A stretch of 64,000 nucleotides of DNA. It comes from Paragonimus westermani. Taxonomy: Eukaryota; Platyhelminthes; Trematoda; Plagiorchiida; Troglotrematidae. This document shows positions 43,321 to 55,687 of this stretch, one piece after another. Location: contig QNGE01000847.1 in assembly GCA_008508345.1 (NCBI GenBank), forward strand, positions 34,169 through 98,168, in the 5' to 3' direction. The position numbers and the translations under genes are program-made. The notes beneath the pieces are model-generated. The model was not told the DNA's origin. It ran no database searches and saw only the letters and a list, made by a program, of their open reading frames with translations. Each line of letters starts with the position of its first letter. Position 1 is the stretch's first letter.

Positions 43321-45528
43321 GTCGGTTGCCTAACCGAGGCTGTGGGAATTCGGAACGTTCTGTACTCAATCACTGGCTAAAACCATCCTACTCGAACGTA
43401 AGATATACACCTTGTTGAATAGACACTCGTTATATATGCCGTGTAAAGCAAGTTGCGCAAGCTTTCTTCCAGGTTAAAGTAGGTTCATCTTCTGACAGTA
43501 GTCTTTCACGTGCTTGCTCGCTCTGGTTACGGAAAGCCGAACATTGTAGAACCATTTCTTCTTCGAACTTGGTGGCCGGAATCTCGCAGTAACGGCAATC
43601 AGGCATAGCGTGTTAAATGTGTGCAGTCAAATCATTCACACTCATCCGGAACTTGATGTTACTTCCTGAGGCAGTATCTCGCAGTGTAAGTATGTGGACG
43701 TGTTCCCCACAACTTCAGTGCGTTCGAGGCGTCAGTGACATTCACTTTATTGTCAACGCTTAGTGCATCAAAATGTCGCTCAGAAATTGTCGTAGTAATT
43801 CAATTTTGTGGGTTTCTGAAAATGCGGTATTTGGTTGCAACATGGATAATAATTCCACCTAATCCAGAAGTGTCTGCTTCCAACGGTTCCAACAAGACAT
43901 TTGCGACTTTTCGTCTGCAGCACACCAAAGCTGTGCAGGTACATGTAACATGTTAGATATTTTTCCCATTTCGGCAAGTAAGACCGGATGATAGGCAATA
44001 TGACCCGTAGCCCGAGTAGCGACACTGTACACGTGTTAATGCACCACATATTGTTGGTTTAGATGATAACCAATTGTGAAAATTCAAGGCTTTTGCTGGA
44101 TGATGACATGTGCAGACGGCCCGGAATAGTCGTCAATAAGATGTAAAACAAGCAAGTTGTGAAGGTCAGTTGCGGCCAGTCAGAGAGCGGTCAAATAAGC
44201 CATTTGGTCGACGCTGCACATGTAATAGTTCATTGAGTGCTTACTCGTGCTCTCATTCTGTTAGCCGATTCGCTTTGTAGGTAACTGTTCTCAGAAAGTT
44301 CACTGGTGTAATTTCCCTATCTCACCCTGTCACTTACTATGTGTTGCTTTATTTGTAAAACTCGGGGTTAACCGGAGATCACGGTTAAGCAACGGTGTGA
44401 CCACGGTTTGAACCGGCCCACTCAACGTTCTTGGAGTTGACTAGCTAACAGGACTGTGCGGAAAATTCGTGAAATCTGTGAGTTGGCTTCTAATAATCAT
44501 TCATTGAGAGCGTGAGAGGTGGTGCAAAAGAAAGTAAACCTTATAGCACTACTGACAGTGCAGTCCACCATCTTTCCAGTTCAAGTTCCCTTTAGACGTT
44601 TGAGCAAAGTGATTAGAACACAGAAACTGGTAGATACAAGCATGTTTTCCCATCACTACCAAGTGTACAACACTGAATCAGTTTCCCTATGTCAAAAACA
44701 CTTGGGGGTGGATAATCAGTCAACAAGTTAGGATAAGTCACTAGGTCCAAGGAAGGGACCGGTTTTTGAACACTTGTGTCTAAACTCAGGAAGCCGGTTT
44801 GAGCCCATTAATTGCGACCGTTTCAGCAAACCGCAAGGGTGTTTGACTGGACTGACGTAACAGGATTGTGAATGCTCATGCTGGACTCAGAAGTTATCAG
44901 TGCCGTCAACCGAAAGAGGTCACACTATCGGTATCACCTGACAACGTGTTTATCAGTTTATACTTATCTGCGAGGGAATTCACCTATACCCACGCGAGAG
45001 ATGTTCGCTTAAGTCGGTACTCACGGTGCATAAGAATAACCGTATATAGGGGGTTAGGTTAAGTTTGTGGCCTTTCCCTGGTTGTGGGTTCGCCGTCATG
45101 TGACGTACAAAATTGTGTGGACTGGATTTTGTCAGCATATCCACATTTGGAGAGAAGTAACCGCGATAACCTGGCTCGAATTTGTAATCGAACCTCAGTA
45201 TCACAAGACCACCGCGAAATCATGTCGAGTTAAACTCATGTTCGTTAAAAGAAGATTAGACTGTACATGAATCATCAAGCGGTGTCCCCTGTCACTAACA
45301 GCATGATACCCTTCGTATTTTTTGTTGCGGTGAGATTGCTCACCAAAACGTACTCATCAATGTTTAAGTTTGCTCGCTTACTGAGGGACTTCACTTCGTC
45401 CTTCCACTGGTGGTGATATCTTTGTCATTGGGAAGGGTTTGCTTTCGTCAAATTTGGACACTGACCTGATCTAAATGAACCCAAGGTTAAATATCGAATG
45501 TGACAAACAGTCGGCAGAAGTGCCTGTC
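43321..45528. other. Unassigned region with one SINE-body remnant
   Basis: 44059-44105 (TTTAGATGATAACCAATTGTG, AAATTCAAGGCTTTTGC) resembles the body of the tRNA-like SINE at 35771-35850. Nothing else recognised; ORFs up to 90 codons lack motifs. Confidence 0.4.
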
Positions 45529-46060
45529 ATAGTGTGGTGGATTGTCAGGTCGGAGGTGTGAGTTTTCGAACGCTCGGCCGAATACCTCAACGCGGGGGGA
45601 GGTATGTTCAAAAGCCTGCTGCGATCGGATCAAGGACAACGTGCGCGACCGGATGAGTCATCGCTCGACTGGATCGGACCAACGGGCGAGACAGGGTAGG
45701 CGAAATACGACAGACGGCCAGATCGGAGGCGTGGTTTTTCCAACATTTAGAGGAACATCTCGACACGATGTTGGAATACGGTCAAGGCCAACATTGGGTG
45801 GATGGGGGACAGCACGAGCAGCCGGACGAGCCATCGCGCAACGAAATCGGACAAACAGACGAGGAATGGCAAGCGGAAAACCCTCCGGTAGAAGGCATTG
45901 GTCACACGTAAACCGGTTAGAAGTGCACACGACGCGTGAACGGAAACGGGGGGTGTTGTGGGTTGGAATTATGACTCAAACGAGAGAGCGCGCGTTGCAT
46001 GTGACTAGCGATTTGGACAATAAAGATTGTGCTTCATTGGACGCCTTCTCGCTACAATAG
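45529..46060 (+). repeat. Solo LTR, family A, with 4 bp target duplication
   Basis: LTR 45533-46056 (524 bp): TGTGGTGGATTG start, TTCTCGCTACA end, AATAAA at 46019-46024. It is flanked by perfect ATAG repeats at 45529-45532 and 46057-46060. This is the cleanest proof that the repeat is an integrated LTR unit. It is close in sequence to the copy at 37464. A 172-codon plus-strand frame (45542-46060) spans it. Confidence 0.85.
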
Positions 46061-47545
46061 GTCAGGGTCACTACATCCGGATAATCAAACACAAGCGCGA
46101 ATATTGAGTAATTATCAGTGTATGAGTTCTTAAAGCCAGTATTTATCCTCTTGATAGACATGTTGGCGTTGATGAGAACGTCACTAGGTTTGGTGCGAAA
46201 TGATGGCTTCATCAGACAATTTTCTCGTAGCATAGTGTGACTTGATACACTGACAACAAAAGTGAGTTCTTGGGTTGTTCGAAGCACAACATCTGGTTAA
46301 TGTTTTTAAGCCATGTAACTCATTCAGTGGCATTTCGTTTCTGTTCGGGACGACGCTTTGGCCACTGGGCTTTTTCCCCCTGTGAGGGACTGTCGTGTTT
46401 ACACCAAGACAGTTGGAAGCATCACCGTTCAGTGTTGTTTGTCACGTTCCTTTGATATTGTATGCCGTACCTGAAGGCGAGAGCGGTTTACTGTCAATAT
46501 TGAACAGGTTAGAAATGCTCAGTAATTGCTGTCTCTGCGATTTGGTAATCTGGACTAGAGAGCTGACTTCCGTACTGATGAACTGCTACACGAGCTTAGC
46601 AGGAGAGATTATTGGTTGCCAATGGTTAGACTAGTTCCCTTCATTTCCCTCTATATGTAACGATGATCTGTGTGCATTCTGTGATGTGAGGAAAGTTCTG
46701 CTGCTACACCGTTAGGTGCATTTTGTCGGAAAGGTTAGTACCTCATTAGCAGTGGTATGCAAATGAATCCATGACGCTTTGTTCTGATTCGATATCTCTG
46801 GGTTAGATCATACGGTGGTAAGAGACAACATTAGGAAGTCTTTCCGTTAGGTTTAATTCACATACTTCCTAACTGCATCAACGGAACCTTCCAGATTTCT
46901 GGCATGCTGTTCACTATTCACACACAGTCGTATCGACGATGTGAACTGAGTTAGATCAATTTTTGTTCTTGACGCTTACAACTATCAGTGTTAGAAAATG
47001 TTCTACAAAGTTTATTTTGCTTTCTGCTAGTGTCATTGGTGATGTAGCACTTTATTTTTCTCGAATAAAATCTTCCTTTCAGTAGCGTATTGGCATGCGA
47101 GTAAGTGCGTCGTCTAATTTTTGGACCGCAGACCACCACGACCCGTCTTTTGTATCATTCTTTCGTTATCTGTACTGAGGCTCTCAAAAAGAAAATCTGT
47201 CTGTGTAGCCTTTGATTTGACCTACGATTCACAACTGGTCTGTAGATGTGTCAACGAGCTAGGAGGTTCGACGTTTCCTGTCGATTGACTGCATGGAAAG
47301 TTTTCTTCGTGTACACTTTTAGGTGAAGCTTGATGAAATTGTCGCTTAATGAACGTGGAATTGTGTGACGTAGAGGCTGCGCTCAGTTGTTATAGCACTC
47401 CTTGTGTGCTTTGCCGACACAATCCTGACTTCGCGTATGGCTCATCAGGCCGGTGGAGGTCCCACGCATTGACTAAGAATTTCCCCCCTTTTGAGCCGCT
47501 AATAAAGAACCTAGGTGCTCTATCTTTGCTGCGGCCCTTAGGGTC
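46061..47545. other. Unassigned region
   Basis: No recognised gene or repeat. ORFs at 46270-46634 are short and without motifs. Confidence 0.3.
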
Positions 47546-47694
47546 TATTTTCAAGTTGAACATCACACACATTTGACGGCAGCTTTCGCATTTAGATAGA
47601 CTTTCGAGTGCTTCTTTTCGGAAGAGGCTGGCTGGAAAGACTATCTGGATGTGAAGGCTGCGGTCAAATATGAGTGATGTTCAACTTGAGAATA
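47546..47694. repeat. Inverted pair of SINE-body repeats
   Basis: Arms 47546-47587 and 47653-47694 are 42 bases each, with 37 matching as reverse complements, separated by 65 bases. Each arm carries GTGATGTTCAACTTG and GTCAAAT, found in the family S SINE body. A transcript could fold into a long hairpin. Confidence 0.8.
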
Positions 47695-47710
47695 AACTAA
47701 ATCCCCGACT
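47588..47710 (+). repeat. SINE family S body fragment
   Basis: TTTCGAGTGCTTCTTTTCGG, GAGGCTGGCTGGAAAGACTA and GGCTGCGGTC follow the same order as in the copies at 48715-48965 and (-)34595-34778. The tRNA-like head is absent here. Confidence 0.55.
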
Positions 47711-48714
47711 ACTCATCAATAGCTTTAGAGTCTAGCCAAACTGGCCTATTCGGTCCATCATGCCCACATAACACGACTAATCGCACACAACAACAGATTA
47801 GTGAATTGTAGCCACATTCCGCGACAGTTATGTATGCTTGTATCGCAAATGCTTGACCAATTGCCATCCACACAGAGTGCATTCTTTCACCGTAATCCAA
47901 GGTTAACCTTAATTCTTTTGTCCAGATAATACTCATCTACATAAAAGCGAACCATCCTCAGCGTCTCATGCTCCGATCCAGTTTTACTGTCTACCTCTGT
48001 CAGAAGCGGTACGAATGTGAGATACGTGGATCGGATTCTAGTAGCATTTAAGTACCAACATAACGTGTGCAATGTTGCCGAAAGTTACTAAGGTCAACCA
48101 AACTGCAGTGTTAAACGGGTGGATTCCATTTCTGTCATCAACAGGCACCTGTCCTCTTTAACACTTATTTTGGGACAACCTCTCTCATGGAGGCGTTTTG
48201 AACATTCGTACTGATCGAAACACGCTGTATACGCGACCGTACAGTTCGCTTGTCAGCAGTTAATGCATATTTCGTTCAACTTCGACCTTTTTCCACATGC
48301 CATCTAATGGTGACTCGCCACGTTCGACTGCGTTGGATAACCCTCAACAGTGGACCACTTTAGTGTGCTGAGGTGCAGAAAAGTTACAGAAAATAAATTA
48401 CGCGGGAGCAGGAATTTAGTTTCTCAAACCAAACCAGAAGCACTTTAACTCTTAAGACCATATATTTGTTATCCGAGCTTCTTTAGAATTCATAAGCATT
48501 GAGACATGGATTTCCGATCGTATACTGTAGTAGTGTTTTTTTTAAAAAACCATTTGTATCGAAGTCGTTTGGGCAGGTAGCTATAAGAAGGGTTGCTGAT
48601 AAAGAACATGGTGATCACCGAACTTGTGCCTCCTTTTGAGGTAATCGGGCAGTCGCAAAATTACTCATAGGCGAATGTGATGGGGCGTTCACATATGATT
48701 CGGTCGTGCCTACT
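47711..48714. other. Unassigned region
   Basis: No recognised feature; a short A/T run lies near 48536-48550. Confidence 0.3.
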
Positions 48715-48965
48715 GTGAGGTCAATGGCACAGTGATCAACACGGTTGCTTTGTGAAAGCGTGGTTACAGTTTTAGTCCCGGTCGTGGTAAGATTGTGTAC
48801 TACTGAGGAGCTTTGACAAGAGCGAAACTCGAGTCTATTGCCTCTTTTCGGATGGAGCCGACTGCAAAGTTTATGTAAATGTGACAGCTGCGATTAATTG
48901 TGTTGGATGTTCAACTGGTGTAAAAGTCAAAATCCCGTAGTACAACTCATCAAGAATATGCAATC
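48715..48965 (+). mobile_element. tRNA-derived SINE, family S
   Basis: TGGCACAGTGAT (48725-48736) resembles a pol III A box and AGTTTTAGTCC (48768-48778) a degenerate B box (8 of 11). It is followed by CCGGTCGTGGTAAG, then the body (GAGCGAAACTCGAG, CCTCTTTTCGGATGGAGCCG, GCAGCTGCGATT-like stretch, GATGTTCAACTGG). Spacing of the boxes is normal. It is related to (-)34595-34778, whose B box is closer to consensus. No tail repeat is obvious. Confidence 0.6.
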
Positions 48966-51900
48966 ATTTGCAGGGCTGATTTCTTTAGAATCCAGTCATG
49001 ATTATTGTGTCTGTCCTTCCAGAACTCCGGATTCCTGTGTGTACCTAATGGCTTTACATAATCAGAAAAAGCACACAGAATCAAATCATTTTTCACGAGT
49101 AGCAGTTAATGTGGTTGCCATGATTGGGAAATTGTTACAATTTTTGTAACTAGGCCAATCGTAGATTCATCTCAACCTTTGTGTTGTGACACACAATTGT
49201 CCTGTCTGATGAGAATATCAACTGCAGTGGACTACATCTCTCCCGAACGGTATGCAGTCACAACTGATTGCTGCTTGGCTTTGTCTCCCAGCGCTACGGA
49301 CAGAACCGGGAGTTTGGTGGATATGCGCCCCGACTCGTGACGTGAGCACCACCGTTGCGCATATTCTCATTTTTACCAGGTCTTTCCAAATAAACAGGAG
49401 GCCGATCGTGGTACTGGAAATGTCAAACTTTAAACGGTTACATTTTGCACCCTATTTGGCGTAGTTTTGGCTCGTTTGATTTAGCAAGTTGAAGCGGAAC
49501 GTGTATGTCCTTTGGTGACCATGCAAGGTATCCACGCTTTCCGTTTACCTATGCATGATTTTTTCGCTTTAGTCTGATCTTGCAACACTCGTCTTCAGAT
49601 ACGTGATACTCTTCTATTAACATAATCAATGTTATCCGAATCAACGAAGTGTAACTGCTATGGACCGATCACTTTATTTTGCCTTCATGTTGCAAAAATT
49701 TAACTGTTCGCAACATTCCCCACATATTTTGTTCCGTCTATGTCCCACTTGCTTTAAACGAACATCTTTTAGGCTTTTCTGTGGGTCAGTTTCTGCGGGG
49801 TTTTCTAAAGTGACCATAACTTGGTTGCAATTGTTTCACAGTTTGTCATCTGTTGCCGTTGCCTACCTGCCAGTCACGTTTGTTTGCCTGTGGCTGTTAC
49901 GTTCTTCTATGGTCGCGTATCTTCTCTGAACTCACTCGCTTATGCTCATAGTTGGCATATGTATTGTTCTGAGTGGAATTTTGTTGTTTCTGCTTTTGTT
50001 GTGCATATGTTTGACTTAAATTCTGAAGCGTCTTTTGCCCGCAAAATCCTCCTTGAATCTGGTTAATTATCCCTAATTCACGTGAATTCCGACTAATTGT
50101 GAACCTCGCCACAACGATGAGCACGTGTTTCGTGGAAAGCACGTGTGTCACTCACACCGCCAACAGTTAGTCTTGTCCCAGTCTAATAGACTGTGTCCAC
50201 CACATGTCATTCGCTTGTTTGCAGTAGTTAGCCACCTGCGTAATTTGTTCTGCTTTTCATTCGAGTCGCGTGTACCTTATGTGAATGCAAAACTGATGAC
50301 ATTCACTTAAGGCAGCTGTTTGTACAACTGAATTCTTTCGAAATCTACGAGATATGTAAAGGGATAACGGGATTGGCCCGATAACTAATAAAGAACGGAT
50401 ATGGCCGGATGTTACAATTGTTCGTTATTTCGGTGTTGTACTGGAAAACTGAATTTCAGATTGAACATTCTTTGGATCGACCTTTTCACTGTGACTTGGT
50501 TGTCGTATGTTTTTATCTGCATATCTTTTATGTTTACTGTGGAGAAACGTGCTGATTTACGTGTGCATGGAGTATATAGCCTCGTCTACCGTAGTAGTTT
50601 CATTTGTTCTGCATTGAATTTGATCAACATATTTTTTGGTGTGTTGCGACGCCATGTTGGTACGTAATTTCCGCCACCATATTTTCAAGCTGCTGAGTGG
50701 GCATTCCCAGAGATCGTAGTGGCTATATCTGTGGATGTAGACCACAGCAATCGTGTCAGTGGTTTGAAGAGGTTATACTAACCACCTTGACATCTCTTAC
50801 CGTACAATGAACCTTGTTTTTGCATTGATGCGGAAGTTTATCGAGAATCGCATTCATGTGAGAGAACGTTTCTGAATTTATAAAACTCACCCAGATTTTC
50901 GTCGAGTTTTCCACCGCACCATTTTGAACACGGAGGACGAAGCACGGTTTGTGGATGGTGACAGTCAGTCCCTTCTCAGCTTTGTTCTATCCAATTAACT
51001 CAGAATGGAATGCAACTGCTGATCACACGGATCTGTTCGATCCTAACTCGACCAAAACGTTTACGCAAGGCTAGAATCATAGACGAGGTGAACTGTGAAG
51101 CACCGTTGAAGATTTTGACCTTTCGTGGATGTGAATCGACTCCGTTAAAGCATATTAGCTACCGATGAGATACATGCCTATGTTGCCATGGTAGGTAAGT
51201 GTCGGACCCAGGTGTACTCAGTTTAACTTTTATCAGGATTTTGCGAATACATGAATGACGGTTGTTCACAATACTTCCAGTGTTGTCAAACAAGACCACA
51301 GTTACCACAAAAATTGTTCAGGAAAACGACACAGACGGTATATGTTTTAACAACGTATATGTTTTAACAACGAACAGAAACACATTCGAATATAACGATA
51401 ATCTTGTAGTTCCACAATTACCACTGAAAAATTCATGTGAGGAAACTTTCTTGTGTCCCCACAACACACTCCGTTATTTCTCATACCCCGCCCCCGTTAC
51501 CTCGATGCTTCAATACGTGTCTTCACCTGACTACTCACGCATTTTATGGCGCAATCGCCCAGCTTCAGTGCACTAGGTTAAGATTCAGCATTCAAACATG
51601 AGCCCGTTAACTTTTGTTTCGCCAATCGCTAGGCGAAGCGTTCAAATCTTACAGTACGGTGCTTCGTAACGGCGGTGGTACAACTAATTGACCTCTACGA
51701 CAGCATAGTTTTCCAAACCGTACAGTTTCCCCAGTTTCGAAATGCTTTATGCTAACATTTGACGACTATCGTAGACAATGTCTGATCAACAATTTATCGT
51801 CGTTATGCTCACACGTGCTTGGTCGTTCGAGAAGTTCCGAACAGCATGACAACCTGCTCATGTGAAAACCTGCAGTGTCATCATGAGAGGTCCGCTGAAA

Positions 51901-54900
51901 AAAGTTGCTCACTTGAGTGATGCAAGATTTCGTAATTGTCGGAAACCAGTTTGAAGCTCCCGCCGATGGCTCTGCAGTCAATTTGGCTCCATCAATATGT
52001 ATGGTACACACTACTATCAAATTTGAAGTTGACTTTGAACAGACACTTGTAAAGTCTTTTAACATCCAAGGACGCTATTGCTGATCTTTTCTCCTGGCGT
52101 AGTCCTGCTCTGTCCTATTTCTTGTTGTGCAGATGACTGGACACCCCACTCCTAGTTTCAAATTGGCTTTGGTGCCTACCTTATAGATGTTGGTTGATAC
52201 TGCAATACTTTTAGACAGGGAAAATGACAACAACACTGACCTTCTAGGTAGTGTTTGAATTAGGCCTGACAGTTGTTAAGTTGTTTGAGTTCGCGCCCAT
52301 TCCTTAGTCGCTTGCATCATGAGAAATGGGATGAGAATCATATTGAAAACCTTTCACCATTAAATGTAGCTCGACATTATTTTCCGTTGAAGCGACGCTA
52401 TTTTGGACTTTATAGTACTCAGGATCTTATATGTATTCTTGATCTCATATAGTAACACCAAGAAAGCTGAGTTCTCAAACAGGAAATATACACTTGATGA
52501 TCTCAGTTAGACGTTTTCGATCGCTCAAGGGCACCAGTACAGATTTATTATGGTCTTTCGTTTTGTTTGTGTATGTGTAATGGGCAAGTGGATGTGTTTG
52601 ACTTTTGTCCGTCAACAATTTGCGACTTCTTTCCTGAAGAGCGATCAAAATGTAGTCCCAACAGCCATCGAACAGGAAGAGCGTGTTAGGGTTTGGAAAC
52701 AAACCGCATATTTTCAACAACGTTTGGATCTATAAGTAGTCAGTTCTAGCCGTGTCTGGGACTAACGATAGCGAACAAGAGGAGGAAGGAGGGAAGAGTA
52801 AGCTGGGCTACAGCCCACTCAGTGGCACTCAAAAGCGCACCAAGTGAAAATTGCACAGAACCTTCGAGTGCGTTAAACAGGCTGGACGACCTTGAAGAAT
52901 GAGATAACAGATGAGTCGTTAGCGGAACGTCTAGCATTCGTTGCGTGAAATTAGCTGCTCGACTGAAGAAAGTGACACTGAGTTCGTATGAGGCCTTCTA
53001 TAACAGACGTACGTAGAATCTTACGTACAGAACTCATGAACAAGGGAAAAAGATTACATCCGGAATCCTTAGAGAAGCCACACGATTGCTGGTCACTAAA
53101 TATGCAAACACACAACTGCACTACACTTTATACGTACTCCCAATCATACTTTAACCCATAATAGCATGATAGATTTCTGATGGGACATGTCGTTGCTTTG
53201 CTATGGTGTGAGCAGAAAAAGCGGGAATTGGTTACCGCAGCAGCCTGGTTGAATGGCACCAATGCGAAGCAGTTTTGAGTTCAACAACCAAAGAAATGAA
53301 AGTGACTTTGACTAGCCGAATTTCCCACGTACATCGACGAATCAGCTCGCCTACGTTGGTGGACACCATATGATCACCCTTTGGATATGCGGTTTGGGGA
53401 TGAAGAGAAGTCAACCAACAGACTCCAGACGATTTCTAAAATCCAGAAAATAGTCCTAGCTTCACAATCCCTATTTATGAGAAAGACATCACCAACGGTC
53501 TGCATTTTCGCGTCTTACACTAAAAGCGGGTGAACCGATGTACCGATGACTGGCTCTATGTAATTTGATATTCCTGTACTTCACCACGGTAATTTGTAGC
53601 TCATATTGTTGAATAAGTAGTCCTAATTGGGACTTGTTGAAACAGTTCAACAAAATAATATCCAGTCAGTTCTCATTATCGAAAACCGATTGACAATGAA
53701 AATCCAAGACTCAGTACGTTGACGCCCGTGTATTTATGTCGACCCTGGAAAATAGTGTGCACGGAAAGCACGTCAAACTACTGAGGCACGGAGTGAGTTG
53801 TGTTTTTAGCTCCAGGATGGCCGTTACAAAATGGATAGCTTGACTAAAACAAAAATAGGTATATAAACCAGACTCATCAAAAATGTATAATGGATTGTTA
53901 CTGTCAAATTGCTGCTTTTTATGATCGCCACAGATTTAACATATTAGTCACTTGTCTCAATCATGACAAGTAAGTTGTAAAATAATCATACTATCAGTAA
54001 GCTCTCGTGAGGTTGGAGTGTAAACTTCACACGATGGCCTAAATCCATCAATAATCTCAAAAATCACAATGAACTTGTCGAAAACGGATCACAAATTTTA
54101 GTGTGCCATATTCAGCTCAGTCGGCTTATAACGAAAGAGGTTGCAACAGAACCATTTGGAAGGACAGACCGTGTCTACATACAAAGTTGAATTTGTCCAA
54201 AAGACCGAGCAAAACTAACCGTGTTTTTGGACGTAGCGGCTTCTTTACAAGCCACTCTGACTGTGTAGCTGAGACACCGATTCGTCAAAACCAGTGTGGA
54301 AAAGGTCAATGTTAGGATGGTCGCTATGGTGTGCACAGACGTTTCTTTTTGTCATGCGGGCCATCATCAAAAATTAATGTGATCAGTATGCAGAAAGCAG
54401 ACATTACAAAAACGATAAGTTATTTGGAATCGGTAGGCGAGGTCAAAATGTCTACCTTTCGGGAACAGATGAGTTACATATAATTACACAAGCAAAACGG
54501 GGTCGACAGAAGGACGTCGATAGACCGAAGGGCTAATATCCAGTAAATTAAATAAAGCAAGTAAATCGATACTTCTGAGGATCAAAGGTTACAGACAACG
54601 TGGAAGATGATGGAGTAACCAAGTACTAAATGAGGCAGTACAAATACGACAAATCTCGATTGTAAATCCTCGTGGAAATCTCAATTGTACAGAGCCAGTA
54701 GGCTGACTAATGCTTAGAACCAATTAAACACCAGTGTAGTCCACGCACTCAAAAATGGCGTAACAGTCGGACCAAAAGCAGATTCAAATTATAAGCTGAA
54801 TAGCTTACTGAAAAAAACCTCAACATTACAGCGATACGAAACAATGTTGGATCAAGGTGGCTAAAGACAGAGCTGTTTGTTGGATAAGACAGCGGTTTGA

Positions 54901-55285
54901 CAGGTCAACAGAGTACCGGAGATGCTTCTAGGGGCTGGCAAGACTCGTCGAATCGTCCAGAACCGGTCTTCTGCGATCTATAAGAAACTGCCATTGGCGC
55001 AAAAAAACGAGAACGAACAGAAAGTGATGATTCAGTTTGGGACAGATGAAGATATTGGACATAAGTGAAAAAGGATTGACTGACGTCAATGGCAGAACCG
55101 ATAGGGAATTTTATGTCCACAAAGGGGCTATCTTCTCGGTTAGCTGAATATAACAATCTAACATCATAAGTTGGGACGTTGAACAGAAGGAACAGAGAGC
55201 GGATGAAATTGTAATGTATGGAGGAAACTTGAACAGCATTTAACAACACATCCCAGATCATCACTGAAATCAATTTCGGTTACAA
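48966..55285. other. Long unassigned region
   Basis: About 6.3 kb with no recognised domain, RNA or dispersed repeat. A 17-base unit (GTATATGTTTTAACAAC) is tandemly repeated at 51338-51371. ORFs of up to 122 codons occur on both strands without motifs. It may hold introns or old decayed repeats. Confidence 0.4.
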
Positions 55286-55325
55286 CACTCCTGAGGAAGG
55301 TCACCCGAGATGGTTGAAACGTTAA
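55286..55325 (+). ncRNA. Hammerhead-like core motif, weak
   Basis: CTGAGGA (55291-55297) and GAAAC (55316-55320) fit the CUGANGA...GAAA core spacing of a hammerhead ribozyme with an 18-base intervening stem-loop. The stem II pairing is mostly G-U, and stems I and III were not identified. Similar phrases occur in Penelope-like elements. May be coincidence. Confidence 0.2.
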
Positions 55326-55331
55326 GTATTA

Positions 55332-55426
55332 CAACTTGCTCGTAACGTTGAGTTATTCCCAATCTGTTTATCAGTAACNCAACTTGCTCGTAACGTTGAG
55401 TTATTCCCAATCTGTTTATCAGTAAC
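55332..55426 (+). repeat. 47 bp exact direct repeat around an n
   Basis: 55332-55378 and 55380-55426 are identical, with the n at 55379 between them. Most likely two overlapping contig ends joined without collapsing. Confidence 0.85.
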
Positions 55427-55687
55427 AATGATGTGCTTCTGCACTCAATAGACCGAGTTGGTTCGGCGAACGAAATTGATTGTAAGAAACTCTGGGTCTT
55501 GTTTAGTACTCAGCCAGTAGATGATTGAGTACTGGAACAAAGAATAGGAACCAGAAAGCAACCGTATGCTGTTTGAACAGTCCTTGGGTGGAGCCTCAAG
55601 GGTGCAATTTGTGCTGCATCTGGGATGTTCAAGTGTGTAAACCATGTTGGTACTCGACTAGTGTCTTTGGAAAACAAAATTTAAAAA

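Noticed and set aside
54905..55273. 122-codon minus-strand ORF
   Set aside because: No motif, no start context and adjacent to a repeat join; probably chance.
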